From Marinobacter arenosus (GTDB taxonomy: Bacteria > Pseudomonadota > Gammaproteobacteria > Pseudomonadales > Oleiphilaceae), in the NCBI RefSeq assembly GCF_019264345.1, contig NZ_JAHVAO010000001.1:1550001-1614000 (forward strand): a stretch of DNA of 64,000 nucleotides, written 5' to 3'. The notes under the pieces are model-generated. The model searched no databases. It worked only from the letters and a program-made list of their open reading frames with translations, and was not told the DNA's origin. Within the stretch, counting starts at the first letter, position 1; every line of letters begins with the position of its first letter. Positions 36,183 to 45,595 of this stretch are shown here, one piece after another. A program made the position numbers and the translations under genes.

Positions 36183-36749
36183 TCACTGCTCCGTTGCCGG
36201 GCTCGCCATGTCGCCAAAATCGTGCATATCCCCCATGGGCATGTCGGTGTTCACCTGTTCCATGGTGATCTCCTCATAGGCGAGCACCTGTCCACCGTAT
36301 TGTTTCCTGAAGGCCTCGGCCCCCGATTCATCGGCGAAGGAGGCCAGGGTCGGGCCCATGGCACCATCCTGATCCGAGCCAACCACATAGAACGCTTTCC
36401 GGGCATCAATCAGGGCAGCATCATCCGGATTTTGCCAGTCGGTCTGGGCCATATCGTGGACATAGAGTGTGTGGCCACGGCTGGCGTTTTCCGGCTGGAG
36501 CAACCAGGCAAACATATCGCGGGTTGAGCAGAACTTGCGCACGCGCTGGTCTTTCTCGGTAATGGCCTCGCCTTTCGGACCCGGGAATCCTTCGATCACC
36601 ATGCCACAGACGTGGCATTCGTCGCCGGAGGCAAAGTGCACCGGCTGGGGCCTGGCATCGGCCTGCTCCCCGTTGTTTCCGCAGGCGGAAAAAAGAAAGG
36701 TCGTCAGGATCAGGAATCCCAAGCGCAGATATTGGTTGGTGCAATACAT
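36183..36749 (-). CDS. nosL: NosL copper-binding lipoprotein
   Basis: 188-aa lipoprotein that brings Cu(I) to nitrous oxide reductase. The N-terminal signal has the lipobox LFSAC with lipidated C23. The CHVCGM motif is the Cu(I) ligand site of NosL. A Met/His-rich C-terminus (MPMGDMHDFGDM) could also bind copper. The ATG at 36749 has GGAG 8 nt upstream. It is the last gene of the nosRZDFYL cluster. Confidence 0.95.
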   Translation of the reverse strand: MYCTNQYLRLGFLILTTFLFSACGNNGEQADARPQPVHFASGDECHVCGMVIEGFPGPKGEAITEKDQRVRKFCSTRDMFAWLLQPENASRGHTLYVHDMAQTDWQNPDDAALIDARKAFYVVGSDQDGAMGPTLASFADESGAEAFRKQYGGQVLAYEEITMEQVNTDMPMGDMHDFGDMASPATEQ

Positions 36750-36763
36750 CAATAGAGCTCCAG

Positions 36764-37594
36764 TCAGATACGGCGATTTCGAAACAGGAACATGGCCCCG
36801 GTCAGGGGAACAGTAAACCAGAGCACCAGACCAAACCAGAGCCCGGCGGCCCCGATTGGCAGTTCGGCGCCAAGACTGAGAACTCCGTTCAGTTCGGCGC
36901 TATCGCTGAAGGCCACGATATTCAGCAGGCGATAGATGTCGGTCGGATTGAGCATCAACACCCATGGCAACAGCTCGGAGCTGAACTGGCCCTGACTCGC
37001 CACCAGTGTGCCGAGCAGCGCGAGGTCGAAGACGAGCACGAAGAAAAACCAGATTGCCAGAGCCAGGCCGGCCGCCACCGGTTTCTCGCTGACCCGGACG
37101 CTGACCAGGTACGCCAGCGCAATAAAGCCCCAGCCCAGCAGGATCGTGGAAGCAATAAACCGGAACATGGCGACCGCCAGACCGGCAATGCCAACGTCCT
37201 CCACCAGAAGGGCAATGGCGATACCGGCCACTCCGAAGCCAATGAAGGTGGCAAGGGCCAGGGTCAGACCATGGCCGAGAAATTTTCCAAACAGCAACTG
37301 GCTGCGACTGAGGGGATAGGTCATCAGCAACAACAGGGTACCGCCCTCTTCCTCACCAACGATGGCGTCGTAGGCCAGTAACAGTGCGATCAGCGGGATC
37401 AGGAAAATCCCCAGGCTGGCCAGGCTGGCGATGGTCGCCGGGGTGGATGCGTAGCCAACCTGCCCGGAGGCAGCGGCGCCGAACCAGGCGATGCCCAGGG
37501 CCAGCGTCGCAAACACCAGGGAAATGGCCAGCAGCCAGCGGTTACGCAGACTGTCGCTGAGTTCCTTGCGGGCAATGGTCCAGATGCTGTTCAT
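36764..37594 (-). CDS. nosY: NosY ABC-type permease
   Basis: 276-aa membrane subunit with about six hydrophobic helices. It has an ABC-2-type pattern with the conserved DAIVGEEEGGTLLLLMTYPLSR cytoplasmic loop. With NosF and NosD it forms the complex needed for copper-site (CuZ) maturation of NosZ in the periplasm. It overlaps nosF by 4 nt. Confidence 0.94.
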   Translation of the reverse strand: MNSIWTIARKELSDSLRNRWLLAISLVFATLALGIAWFGAAASGQVGYASTPATIASLASLGIFLIPLIALLLAYDAIVGEEEGGTLLLLMTYPLSRSQLLFGKFLGHGLTLALATFIGFGVAGIAIALLVEDVGIAGLAVAMFRFIASTILLGWGFIALAYLVSVRVSEKPVAAGLALAIWFFFVLVFDLALLGTLVASQGQFSSELLPWVLMLNPTDIYRLLNIVAFSDSAELNGVLSLGAELPIGAAGLWFGLVLWFTVPLTGAMFLFRNRRI

Positions 37595-38523
37595 TGACTG
37601 CCTCCGCGGTGGGCCAGGCCGCCAGAGCCGATGAAGTGCACGTAGATATCCTCCAGGCTGGGTTGGTGGATACTGATATCCGCCACTTCCCCGGAGGCCA
37701 TCACTGCCCGTAACAGCGGCATTTTCTCGCTCGGTTGCACGTCCACCCGCAAGCGGCCGTTATCGGTCTTGATCATCAGGCCATTGCTCGAAGAGGCGCC
37801 ATCGATCACCTTCTCCAGGGCCGAAATGCTGTTCGCCGGATCCAGTGACAGGGTGACCGGCATGTTGGCCTGCCGCCTCAGTGCCGACAGGTCTCCGACC
37901 GCCTGCAAGGCACCGTCGGTGAGAATGGCTGCGCGGTCGATATAGGGTTCAACACCGGGCAACACGTGGGAGCAGAGCACGATGCCGGTGCCTTCGTCAC
38001 GCAGCTTCCGCAGCAGTCGGTAAAGGTCTGCCGTTGCCACCGGGTCCAGGCCCACGGTGGGCTCATCGAGCATCAGCAACTTCGGTTTCCCCAGCAGCGC
38101 CTGGGCGAGACCGAGTCGCTGGCGCATGCCCTTGGAATAGGTCTTGGTGCGGGCATCCATGGCATCGGCCAGCCCCACCTGGTTGAGCAACTCAGGAACC
38201 TGTCCGGGCGACGCCCCCTTCAGACGGGCAAAGTGGCTGAGGATCTCGCGGCCCGTAAGCTGCGGGTAGAACATGACGTTCTCCGGCAGATACCCGATGA
38301 ATTGGGCCACCTCCGGATCCCCCGCATGCCCGTCCAGGACCGAAACGGTCCCCTGGGTCGGCTGCATCAGCCCGAGAATCAGTTTGATGGACGTGGTCTT
38401 GCCGGCCCCGTTGTGACCAAACAGGCCCAGAATCTCGCCCGACTCCAGGCGCAGATCGATACCCGTCAATACCGGTTTTTTATCGTACCGGAAACTCACA
38501 TTTTCAAGACGAAAACAGCTCAT
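37591..38523 (-). CDS. nosF: NosF ABC-type ATPase
   Basis: 310-aa ATPase. Walker A is GHNGAGKTTS, the signature YSKGMRQRLGLAQ and Walker B LLMLDEPTVGLD. It drives the NosFY complex in NosZ assembly. It overlaps nosD upstream and nosY downstream by 4 nt each, so the three are coupled in translation. Confidence 0.95.
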   Translation of the reverse strand: MSCFRLENVSFRYDKKPVLTGIDLRLESGEILGLFGHNGAGKTTSIKLILGLMQPTQGTVSVLDGHAGDPEVAQFIGYLPENVMFYPQLTGREILSHFARLKGASPGQVPELLNQVGLADAMDARTKTYSKGMRQRLGLAQALLGKPKLLMLDEPTVGLDPVATADLYRLLRKLRDEGTGIVLCSHVLPGVEPYIDRAAILTDGALQAVGDLSALRRQANMPVTLSLDPANSISALEKVIDGASSSNGLMIKTDNGRLRVDVQPSEKMPLLRAVMASGEVADISIHQPSLEDIYVHFIGSGGLAHRGGSQ

Positions 38524-39788
38524 CGGCTCTCCGGTCGCAAATCGGTGGGGAGGTGCATCAAGGGATGGGAGTCAGAAACGCCGGGGGACTTGACCACGGG
38601 GAAAGCATCCTGAACCCAGCGCAGGGTATCGACCGCCGGGCTGAACATCAGGATCCTGGCTTCCGGGTATTTCCACAGCAACCGGTCAACATTGTCGTTG
38701 GGTTCGTAGGGCACGTCCCCCACCCCATCCTGATTTCGATCCCAGCCCAGGTAATCGCTCCAGTAATTGCCTTCGCCCTCACGGGACCATTCCTGGGTAC
38801 GGGTCGCGACATATTTGACCTGCCGTTGGTTGTTCACGAAGGCATTACCAAACACCTGGTTATTTTCCGAACCGGCGGTCAGGTGAATGCCGATGTTGCT
38901 GTCGGCGAATACATTGCCTGCAAAGGTGTTGTACAGGGAGTTGTAGATAAACACCGCCTTGCCCTCGGCACCACCGATCTCAACACCGGCGGTCTGCCCC
39001 TGGGACACCCCGGTGACCACGTTCCCGCGCAGCTCTGACTGGGTAATGAAGTTCATCAGGATGCCGTAGTTCTCGTCGTTCTCGGACCGGTTGTTGAGCA
39101 CCCGCAGGCGCTTGCTCTGCATCAGGGCATAGCCGGTACGGGTTCCCCGGGTGACATTGCCCTCAATCAGATTGTCCATGGAATACATGTAGTGAATGCC
39201 ATATCGGAGATCCACCATAACGTTGTTGCGGATGGTGTTGTGATTGGCGGTCTCGATATAGATGGCATCCCGGGTCTGGCGGATGTCGTTACCCTCTACC
39301 AGCGCACCGGTGGTATTGAACAGATGGATCCCATTGCCGCGATCGTTCGGCCGCATGCTGGCGTCGCCGCGAATGGTGTTGTTGCGCACCGTCACGTCCG
39401 GCGTGGCATCCAGCCAGACACCAAAGGCCGGGCCCTGCAACCGGTTACCCTGCACCACCGCGCCACGGGCCTCCCGCGCCACAAAAATTCCGGCATTCAG
39501 TTCGTTGAGGTTGTCGCCCCAGTTGCGCACCCGGCAACCGCGGAAGGTCACGCCCTCGGCCCGGATGGCCACCGCATTTCCCTGCCGCCCACCGTCAATC
39601 ACGGTCTCGGGCGCACAGGTCACGGTCACCCCACGCACCCTGATAACAAGCGGCGAGAGGTGCTCGGGAGGAAGCTCGAAGGTCGCGCCCGGCGCCAGGG
39701 CATCGAGCCGTTGCTGGAGGTCGGCACTGGCGGTCAGCGACAGTAAGGCGATTGCCAGGGCCACCCCGTAACGCAAAAGTCGGTACAT
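38520..39788 (-). CDS. nosD: NosD periplasmic copper-site assembly protein
   Basis: 422-aa secreted protein with a signal peptide ending TASA-D. The body is a right-handed parallel beta-helix, visible as repeated short motifs such as GNRL, NNTI, RNNV and GNVF (carbohydrate-binding/CASH type). It passes copper to apo-NosZ with NosL and NosFY. The ATG at 39788 is taken; its ribosome site is weak. Just upstream lies a strong hairpin that separates it from nosZ. Confidence 0.95.
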   Translation of the reverse strand: MYRLLRYGVALAIALLSLTASADLQQRLDALAPGATFELPPEHLSPLVIRVRGVTVTCAPETVIDGGRQGNAVAIRAEGVTFRGCRVRNWGDNLNELNAGIFVAREARGAVVQGNRLQGPAFGVWLDATPDVTVRNNTIRGDASMRPNDRGNGIHLFNTTGALVEGNDIRQTRDAIYIETANHNTIRNNVMVDLRYGIHYMYSMDNLIEGNVTRGTRTGYALMQSKRLRVLNNRSENDENYGILMNFITQSELRGNVVTGVSQGQTAGVEIGGAEGKAVFIYNSLYNTFAGNVFADSNIGIHLTAGSENNQVFGNAFVNNQRQVKYVATRTQEWSREGEGNYWSDYLGWDRNQDGVGDVPYEPNDNVDRLLWKYPEARILMFSPAVDTLRWVQDAFPVVKSPGVSDSHPLMHLPTDLRPESR

Positions 39789-39811
39789 CAATCGGATCTC
39801 AAGGAGGAAAA

Positions 39812-39836
39812 CCGGAACCCCACAACGGGGTTCCGG
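39812..39836 (-). terminator. Intra-operon hairpin between nosZ and nosD
   Basis: On the minus strand a 10-bp perfect stem (CCGGAACCCC / GGGGTTCCGG, 5-nt loop) is followed by TTTTCC, directly after the nosZ stop. The short T-run suggests partial termination or 3'-end protection, giving more nosZ than nosDFYL mRNA. Confidence 0.7.
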
Positions 39837-39847
39837 CGCGACAAGGA

Positions 39848-41743
39848 TCAGGCCCTCTCAACAATCATACGGCCCCGCATCTCCATATGCAGCGCATGAC
39901 AGAACCAGTTACAGTAGTACCAGTGAACCCCGGGACGGTCCGCCACAAAGGTCACCGAGGCGGTCTGTTGGGGACTGATCTCCATGCTGACGCCATGGTT
40001 CACCATACAAAACCCGTGGGTCACATCCTCGATGGTATCCAGGTTGGTCACGTAAACCGTCACCTCGTCGCCCTGTTTGACCTTGAACTCGGTCATGCCG
40101 TATTGCGGCGCAATCGAGGTCATGTACACACGTACCTTGTTGCCATCGCGGATGACCTTGTTGTCGGCCTCCAGGGTAACGCCATCCTTTTCCGCCTGTT
40201 CCCGGGCCGAGGCAAAGAACGGATCGTCGCGGCTGTAGATCTTACGGGTCTTGATCTGGTCCCGGCGCACCAGGATGCAGTCGTGGGGCTCGGCATAGGT
40301 CGGACCGTCGTGCACCAGTTTCATTTCCTCGCCGGAAATATCGATCAGCTGATCGTTCTCCGGGTGTAAAGGCCCGACCGGCAGGAAACGGTCCTTGGAG
40401 AACTTCGACAACACCACCAGCCACTTGCCATCCGCATCCCGGGATTCGGTCAGCGAGGCGTGGTTGTGGCCGGGCTGGTAATGCACATCGAGCTTCTGGC
40501 GGATGTAATTCACCTTTTCACCATTGTAGTGCTTGATGGCATCGGCAATGTTCCACTTGCAGACCTGGCTGTCGATGAACAGGGTGGTGTAGGCATTACC
40601 GCGACCATCGTAGGTGGTGTGCAGGGGCCCGAGACCCAGTTCCGGCTCGCCGACCACGGTATCGCGCGGTTCGATCTTGCCGTCGAACAGATCGTCAAGC
40701 TTCTCGATCGAGATGATGGTTACCGTTGGCGACAGCTTACCGTTGGCAATGAAATACTTGCCGTCAGGTGATGTGTTCAGACCGTGCGGGTTCTTCGGCA
40801 CCGGGATGTAGCGGGTCAATTCCGAGCCCGCGCGACCGTCCACCACCGGGACACTGGAATCCCCCAGGGTCTTGTAGTCGCCGTTTTCGACGGCTTTTTC
40901 GATTCGCTCGATGTTGAACACCACCGCCCAGTCGCGGTCGTTGCGCATGGTGCCGGCAAGATCCAGTGCCTTCTCGGAGTTATAGCAGGTCGCGCAGGCG
41001 TATTTGCCGGTGTAATCCGCATCGGTATTGTCCAGGTTGCCATCGACAATCACCTGGAACGCCACTTCCATGGTCTCGGCATCCAGAGCGTTGAACATGG
41101 TGAAACTGCTCTCCAGGCTGATATCACTGCCATCGTTGGGATGCGGGATCACATACTCGGCATTGCAGAACACGTACTTGGTCTTGGGCACCTTCTGCAG
41201 GCGCAGACCGTGGATCGCCTGCACATTGGGGATGGTGGTGATCTTGTCACACTTCATGATGTCCAGACGGATCCGGGCCACCCGGGTGTTGGCCTTGTCG
41301 TTGATGAACAGGTACTTGCCGTCGTACCGGCCATCGGTCATGGAAATGTGCGGGTGGTGGGAATCGCCGTTCAGGTGGGTATTGTCATGCCCCAGAACGT
41401 CCTTGCTTTCATTGGAGATGCCCCAGCCCGTGGCTGAATCAACGTTGAACACCGGAATCCGCATCAGCTCCCGCATCGACGGCACACCCAGAACGCGCAC
41501 CTCGCCGGAATGGCCGCCACTCCAGAAGCCGTAATACTCGTCCAGCTCACCGGGATGCACCACGAAATTGTTGCGGGCCTCCTCGGCGGCTGCCGCAAAC
41601 GCCTCCCGGGACATGACAGCCGTACCCAGCCCCGTTGCTCCGGCTACGCCCGCAAGCGCAGCGGCCCCCATGAAACGCCGGCGACTGAGGCCGCCCTCGG
41701 CAGCTTCGGAAGCATCCTTGATCAGCTCATCTCTTTTTTTCAT
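39848..41743 (-). CDS. nosZ: Nitrous oxide reductase
   Basis: 631-aa periplasmic copper enzyme that reduces N2O to N2. The N-terminus carries a Tat signal, [14 protein letters not shown] (twin arginine near residues 20-22), typical of clade I NosZ. The seven-bladed propeller contains CuZ histidines (for example [13 protein letters not shown]). The C-terminal cupredoxin has the CuA site [12 protein letters not shown]. The ATG at 41743 has GGAG 9 nt upstream; the frame is open further upstream without homology. It starts 65 nt after nosR. Confidence 0.97.
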   Translation of the reverse strand: MKKRDELIKDASEAAEGGLSRRRFMGAAALAGVAGATGLGTAVMSREAFAAAAEEARNNFVVHPGELDEYYGFWSGGHSGEVRVLGVPSMRELMRIPVFNVDSATGWGISNESKDVLGHDNTHLNGDSHHPHISMTDGRYDGKYLFINDKANTRVARIRLDIMKCDKITTIPNVQAIHGLRLQKVPKTKYVFCNAEYVIPHPNDGSDISLESSFTMFNALDAETMEVAFQVIVDGNLDNTDADYTGKYACATCYNSEKALDLAGTMRNDRDWAVVFNIERIEKAVENGDYKTLGDSSVPVVDGRAGSELTRYIPVPKNPHGLNTSPDGKYFIANGKLSPTVTIISIEKLDDLFDGKIEPRDTVVGEPELGLGPLHTTYDGRGNAYTTLFIDSQVCKWNIADAIKHYNGEKVNYIRQKLDVHYQPGHNHASLTESRDADGKWLVVLSKFSKDRFLPVGPLHPENDQLIDISGEEMKLVHDGPTYAEPHDCILVRRDQIKTRKIYSRDDPFFASAREQAEKDGVTLEADNKVIRDGNKVRVYMTSIAPQYGMTEFKVKQGDEVTVYVTNLDTIEDVTHGFCMVNHGVSMEISPQQTASVTFVADRPGVHWYYCNWFCHALHMEMRGRMIVERA

Positions 41744-41808
41744 CGCGTCCAACTCCGTTATTGGTAATGGCGGTTTGCTTCTGGTTTGGTGGTTCGTTTT
41801 TTCACTGC

Positions 41809-43962
41809 TCATGGCACCTGCACCACCGGAATCTCGTCCGGGTGGCCTGGCGCGTTGTGACCACGGCGCTTGCCACGACGTTTGACGATCAGTGGCGGGC
41901 ACTTCTGGTCGTTGAAATAGGTCACCTGGCAATCCAGGCAGTAATGACACTCCATGTAATTGATGTGACCGTCAGGATGAATGGCCTGGACCTCGCATTC
42001 GTGGTCACACAGCCGGCAAGGATTGCCGCACTCCTTCCGGCGCTTGAGCCAGTCGAACACCCGCAATTTGCTCGGCAATGCCAGGGCCGCGCCGAGCGGG
42101 CACATGTACCGGCAAAACACCTTGCGGGTGAACAGGTTGATCACCAGCAGCAGGGCGGCGTAGGTGACGAAGGGCCAGCTGCGATCGAACTTCAGGGTGA
42201 TGGCGGTTTTGAACGGCTCCACTTCGGCCAGCCGCTCGGCCGTGGCCATGGACTCGAGGGAGACCCCAAACAGCACCAGCAGAATGATGTACTTGATCGC
42301 CCACAACCGCTCATGCCAGGCGAAGGGGACGGTGTACTGGGGCACCTTGAGCCTGCGGGCAATCTCGTTCAGCAGCTCCTGCAGGGCCCCGAACGGGCAC
42401 AGCCAGCCGCAGTAAACCGCGCGCCCCCACAGCAGTATGATCGCGGCCACGACCGCCCAGAGAATGAACAGCATTGGATCGATCAGGAACGTTTCCCAGC
42501 TGAAGCCACGGATGACGCTGTTCACGAAGGTCAGCACGTTGACGATGGAGAGCTGCCCCAGGGCGTACCAGCCGATGAAAAACAGGGTGTAGACCAGGAA
42601 GCCGAGACGGATCCACCGGAAGATGGCCGGCTTCTGCACCAGCCAGTCCTGAAAGAACAGGATGAACAGCAGCACACCGATGCCCAGGCTGAGGACCAGG
42701 ATCTGGAACTCCCGCTGGTACCACACCTGCACCCACATGGGCTGGTCCGCCAGCATGTCCTCTTCGGTCAGCACCGGCTCCGGACGGGTGTAGTACTGAT
42801 CCGGCAACTGATAAGTGAGCGGGAAGACCTGGAACTCGCTGTCCAGCGGGCCGGTCTGGCGTTTGACGGTCAGCTCGAGGGTCCATTCCGTGCCCGGATC
42901 GAAGTTGTACTGTTGACGCACCACGAAGATGGCCATTTCATTGAAATCGGGCATGCCCTCGGCGTAAACGTCGCTCAGGCGGTAGTAATCCAGGTCCCGG
43001 AAATTGAAGGTGTCACCGAACTGGCGAACCTGTATCCGGTCGAAGATGCCACCGCGGACATAACCGGAGCCTTTGAAGGAATAGTCGCCCCTGGCCATCA
43101 CGGCAATGGCGTGTTCGCCTTCCTTGAGTTCAGCGGTCAGCCACTGGTACTGGCTCTCTCCCAGCAGGTTGCGGCCAATGGCAGGGACATTCAGATAAGC
43201 GGCATAGAGATCAATCAGGGGCTCGTCACGTTCTTCCGGCGCGGCCTTATCCACCTCCGCGGCGTCGGTGCCCTCAAAGGCGTCATCGACCTGACCCCGG
43301 GTCAACAGCAACCGGCGCACCGAGCCCTCTCCGGTCAACTGCTGCCAGCTCTTCGGCTCGAAGGTCTCTGTGTTCAGTTCCGACATGGGCGGCCGGCTGT
43401 CACCGGCGCCTGCCACCAGCCCCAGCTCGGCACCCACCCTGTGGGCCGAGCGCATGATCACTTCGTTGATCACCATCACCGTGACGGTGGCCCCGGACAG
43501 CCCATCCACGGCCACCTTGTGCTCGCTGGAAGTGCCGCCGACGGTCACCCGCTGGTCAGCTTTCAGGCCGATGTACTGGTCGGTAAAGTCGTGCATCTTG
43601 CTTTCGGGAATACCCACCAGCAGGATCGGCTCATGGTGTTCGATGACCCGGTTCTGGACGATCTTGCCTTCGGTGTCCAGCACCACCACCACATTGAGCG
43701 GCTTGCCGGAGTAGGCCGGTGTCTGGACGAAATCGAGGCTCTGATAGACGTATCCCTTGAGCTCCTCGCCGGCGTACAGCTCCTGTATTGCCCGGTTGCC
43801 TTCCCGGGGACGCAGCTCTGAAACAGACGGAAAGGCCTTCTGAACAACCGCGCGGGCAGCCACCGGCTCGTAGTCGGACAGAGGCCCGGCCCAGGCGAAT
43901 GAGACCAGGCTGCCAAGAGCAACGAAGACCGCGAGCACATGTCCTGAAGCGATGCGTAGCAA
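41809..43962 (-). CDS. nosR: NosR membrane flavoprotein
   Basis: 717-aa membrane protein needed for nosZ expression and for electron supply to NosZ. After a signal segment comes a periplasmic FMN-binding domain ([13 protein letters not shown], the covalent-FMN threonine site). Then about five to six membrane helices carry NapH-like CG/CP motifs ([13 protein letters not shown] and [12 protein letters not shown]), and cytoplasmic ferredoxin-type clusters follow ([19 protein letters not shown] and [11 protein letters not shown]). The start is TTG at 43962, with AGGAGG 7 nt upstream. Confidence 0.95.
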   Translation of the reverse strand: MLRIASGHVLAVFVALGSLVSFAWAGPLSDYEPVAARAVVQKAFPSVSELRPREGNRAIQELYAGEELKGYVYQSLDFVQTPAYSGKPLNVVVVLDTEGKIVQNRVIEHHEPILLVGIPESKMHDFTDQYIGLKADQRVTVGGTSSEHKVAVDGLSGATVTVMVINEVIMRSAHRVGAELGLVAGAGDSRPPMSELNTETFEPKSWQQLTGEGSVRRLLLTRGQVDDAFEGTDAAEVDKAAPEERDEPLIDLYAAYLNVPAIGRNLLGESQYQWLTAELKEGEHAIAVMARGDYSFKGSGYVRGGIFDRIQVRQFGDTFNFRDLDYYRLSDVYAEGMPDFNEMAIFVVRQQYNFDPGTEWTLELTVKRQTGPLDSEFQVFPLTYQLPDQYYTRPEPVLTEEDMLADQPMWVQVWYQREFQILVLSLGIGVLLFILFFQDWLVQKPAIFRWIRLGFLVYTLFFIGWYALGQLSIVNVLTFVNSVIRGFSWETFLIDPMLFILWAVVAAIILLWGRAVYCGWLCPFGALQELLNEIARRLKVPQYTVPFAWHERLWAIKYIILLVLFGVSLESMATAERLAEVEPFKTAITLKFDRSWPFVTYAALLLVINLFTRKVFCRYMCPLGAALALPSKLRVFDWLKRRKECGNPCRLCDHECEVQAIHPDGHINYMECHYCLDCQVTYFNDQKCPPLIVKRRGKRRGHNAPGHPDEIPVVQVP

Positions 43963-43977
43963 TGCGTTCCCTCCTGT

Positions 43978-44379
43978 CTACTGAAGCGCGACAGCGTCGC
44001 CCCGGGTATTCAACGGCAGGTAGTTGGAGACATGCCCCAGCCGGATAGACTCCACCATCATGGTCAGGGGCTGCTGAGCTTCGTCGGTAGAGGGTTCCAT
44101 GCCACCGCGCCCAGACATGGCCGCAACGAAGACCACGTCCCACGCTTGGCCGGTAGCACGGGACTCCTCCACCAGCGCCGAGAAATCCGGGGCCTCATCG
44201 GGGGACTTATCCACGCAGATGACCGGTGTCAGGGCACCGCCCTCGCCGCGTTCGAAGGCGGCCTTCTCCTCGGCGGAGGCCTCATCCGGCAACTCGGCCC
44301 GACAGAATACGAAGAGAAAGCGCTGGCCCTCGGCCTGGCCTCGGCTGGCTTGAACCAGATCGCGGTAGTTGCTGATCAT
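43978..44379 (-). CDS. Conserved protein of the nos cluster, function unknown
   Basis: 133-aa soluble protein. Recognisable blocks are FLFVFCRAELP, FERGEGGALTPVICVDK and AWDVVFVAAMSGRGG. As I recall, similar proteins next to nos genes in Pseudomonas and relatives often carry the automatic label 'ribonucleotide reductase subunit alpha'; nothing in this short protein supports that. No metal motif, signal or membrane segment is seen. Start: ATG at 44379 with AGGA 10 nt upstream (ATG at 44388 has no spacing). It lies 15 nt before nosR, so it is probably cotranscribed. A role in N2O reductase expression or maturation is only inferred. Confidence 0.75.
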   Translation of the reverse strand: MISNYRDLVQASRGQAEGQRFLFVFCRAELPDEASAEEKAAFERGEGGALTPVICVDKSPDEAPDFSALVEESRATGQAWDVVFVAAMSGRGGMEPSTDEAQQPLTMMVESIRLGHVSNYLPLNTRGDAVALQ

Positions 44380-44415
44380 CGAATGCATTCCTGATTAAGG
44401 TCCGGCAAGGCGGGG

Positions 44416-44802
44416 TTACCGTTGCCGGGCAATGAGTTGAGGGTGATGACGGCGCGCCCGGACCTGCTGGCAGACATCGTGAATTTCCGCCTCTCCATAG
44501 CTTTGCCCATAGCGCTTCCTGAAGCCGGATTCGTAGAGCCTGACGTGCTCATCCGGTGTCACGCCGACGTTTTCGAGGCAACTCAGGGCGCAGTGCAGCG
44601 GGCAGCCATCAATCACCGTGATCGGACGACCGGAGCGGGCAACCTTCAACAGTGCCGGCACCTTGCCGCCGACGCCTGAAATGCAGGACATTTCGAACTC
44701 GCCTTCATGATCCAGCCTGACAGCCACGTTGTTCGCCAGCTGCGCGACGTCGGAGCAGCCGGAACAGGAATAAATAAGCGGACGTTGCTTTCTTGATGTC
44801 AT
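44416..44802 (-). CDS. DGC-domain putative zinc-binding protein
   Basis: 128-aa protein with three cysteine groups: SCSGCSDV near residues 12-19, SCISGVGG, and IDGCPLHCALSC, the 'DGC' motif of a family annotated as putative zinc-binding. The cysteine pattern suggests metal or cluster binding. It lies between the dnr-like regulator and the unknown nos-cluster gene. A Dnr/Anr-type box is embedded in the end of the upstream gene, 51 bp before its ATG. Function unknown; a metallocofactor role in denitrification is plausible. Confidence 0.8.
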   Translation of the reverse strand: MTSRKQRPLIYSCSGCSDVAQLANNVAVRLDHEGEFEMSCISGVGGKVPALLKVARSGRPITVIDGCPLHCALSCLENVGVTPDEHVRLYESGFRKRYGQSYGEAEIHDVCQQVRARRHHPQLIARQR

Positions 44803-44845
44803 ACAGCCTCCTTCGAACAGAACCTGCAGGTATCAGGGCGCGGAT

Positions 44846-45595
44846 TTACTGGCTGATGTCGATCAACCGCTGCGGGTCGGAGATGAACAGCCTGCTCCGA
44901 TTCACCCGAATCAGGCCGTTGGCTTTCAGCTCGGCGAGGATCCGGGAGAACGTCTCCGGTTGCATGGCCAGGCGCGACGCCACCAGGCACTTGGGCAATG
45001 GCAACTCCACTTCGCCGGCCTGGCCGGTGCCATTGGGCAGCAAGTCGATCAGATAGCGGATCAGCCGGTCACGGGCATTCTGAACCGTCATGATTTCCAG
45101 ATCGTGGAAACGAGAAACTGCGCGCGCTGCGTAATGGGCAAGTGCCTTCTCGGCGTAATCCGGACGTGCCGTGATGAGCGCCCGGTAGGCCTGGATCGGG
45201 ATGCTCAGCACCACACTGCGTTTCATGGATTCCGCGTAACAGGCGTACCGGGCCGGGTTGGCGTAGATCATGACCTCGGCAACACAATCACCGGCCTCCA
45301 GACTGTCGAGCGTTCTCTCGAAACCGGAATAGTCCAACCGGTAAAGCCTTAACCGACCCGACACCACAAAATAGAAATGCTGGGCGTCGGTATCCTGGCG
45401 GTAAAGCAGTTCATGGTTCTGCAGGTGTACCGGCCTGGCCCGCATGGACAATGCCCGAAAGTCTGCGCTGCTCAAGTCGCTGAAGAGGGGATGACGACGC
45501 AGCGCTGAGAGTTCCACGGGGCCGTCGTCAGCGTCCGGGTTCGGAAAGCCAATAACCGGATCAGTAGTACAACTGGTCACGATGGACAAAGGCAT
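44846..45595 (-). CDS. dnr: Crp/Fnr-family regulator of denitrification (Dnr-like)
   Basis: 249-aa regulator with an N-terminal cyclic-nucleotide-type beta-barrel (residues about 30-150), a dimer helix and a C-terminal winged HTH with MQPETFSRILAELK; the E-SR residues read TTGAT half-sites. It lacks the N-terminal cysteine cluster of Fnr/Anr, so it resembles the heme/NO-sensing Dnr branch. The first 35 nt overlap the end of moeA, with GAGGG 8 nt before the ATG. It probably activates the nos, nor and nar genes in response to NO. Confidence 0.85.
   Translation of the reverse strand: MPLSIVTSCTTDPVIGFPNPDADDGPVELSALRRHPLFSDLSSADFRALSMRARPVHLQNHELLYRQDTDAQHFYFVVSGRLRLYRLDYSGFERTLDSLEAGDCVAEVMIYANPARYACYAESMKRSVVLSIPIQAYRALITARPDYAEKALAHYAARAVSRFHDLEIMTVQNARDRLIRYLIDLLPNGTGQAGEVELPLPKCLVASRLAMQPETFSRILAELKANGLIRVNRSRLFISDPQRLIDISQ
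44853..44866. promoter_or_regulatory. Anr/Dnr box inside the 3' end of dnr
   Basis: CTGAT-GTCG-ATCAA on the plus strand matches the TTGAT-N4-ATCAA consensus in 9 of 10 defined positions. It is encoded by the last codons of the Dnr-like gene (Leu-Ile-Asp-Ile-Ser) and lies 51-64 bp upstream of the DGC gene start, a good activator position for the DGC-unknown-nosR transcript. Confidence 0.55.

Noticed and set aside
43978..44379. Ribonucleotide reductase alpha subunit
   Set aside because: A label often attached to similar proteins, but the 133-aa sequence has none of the catalytic cysteines or length of that enzyme.
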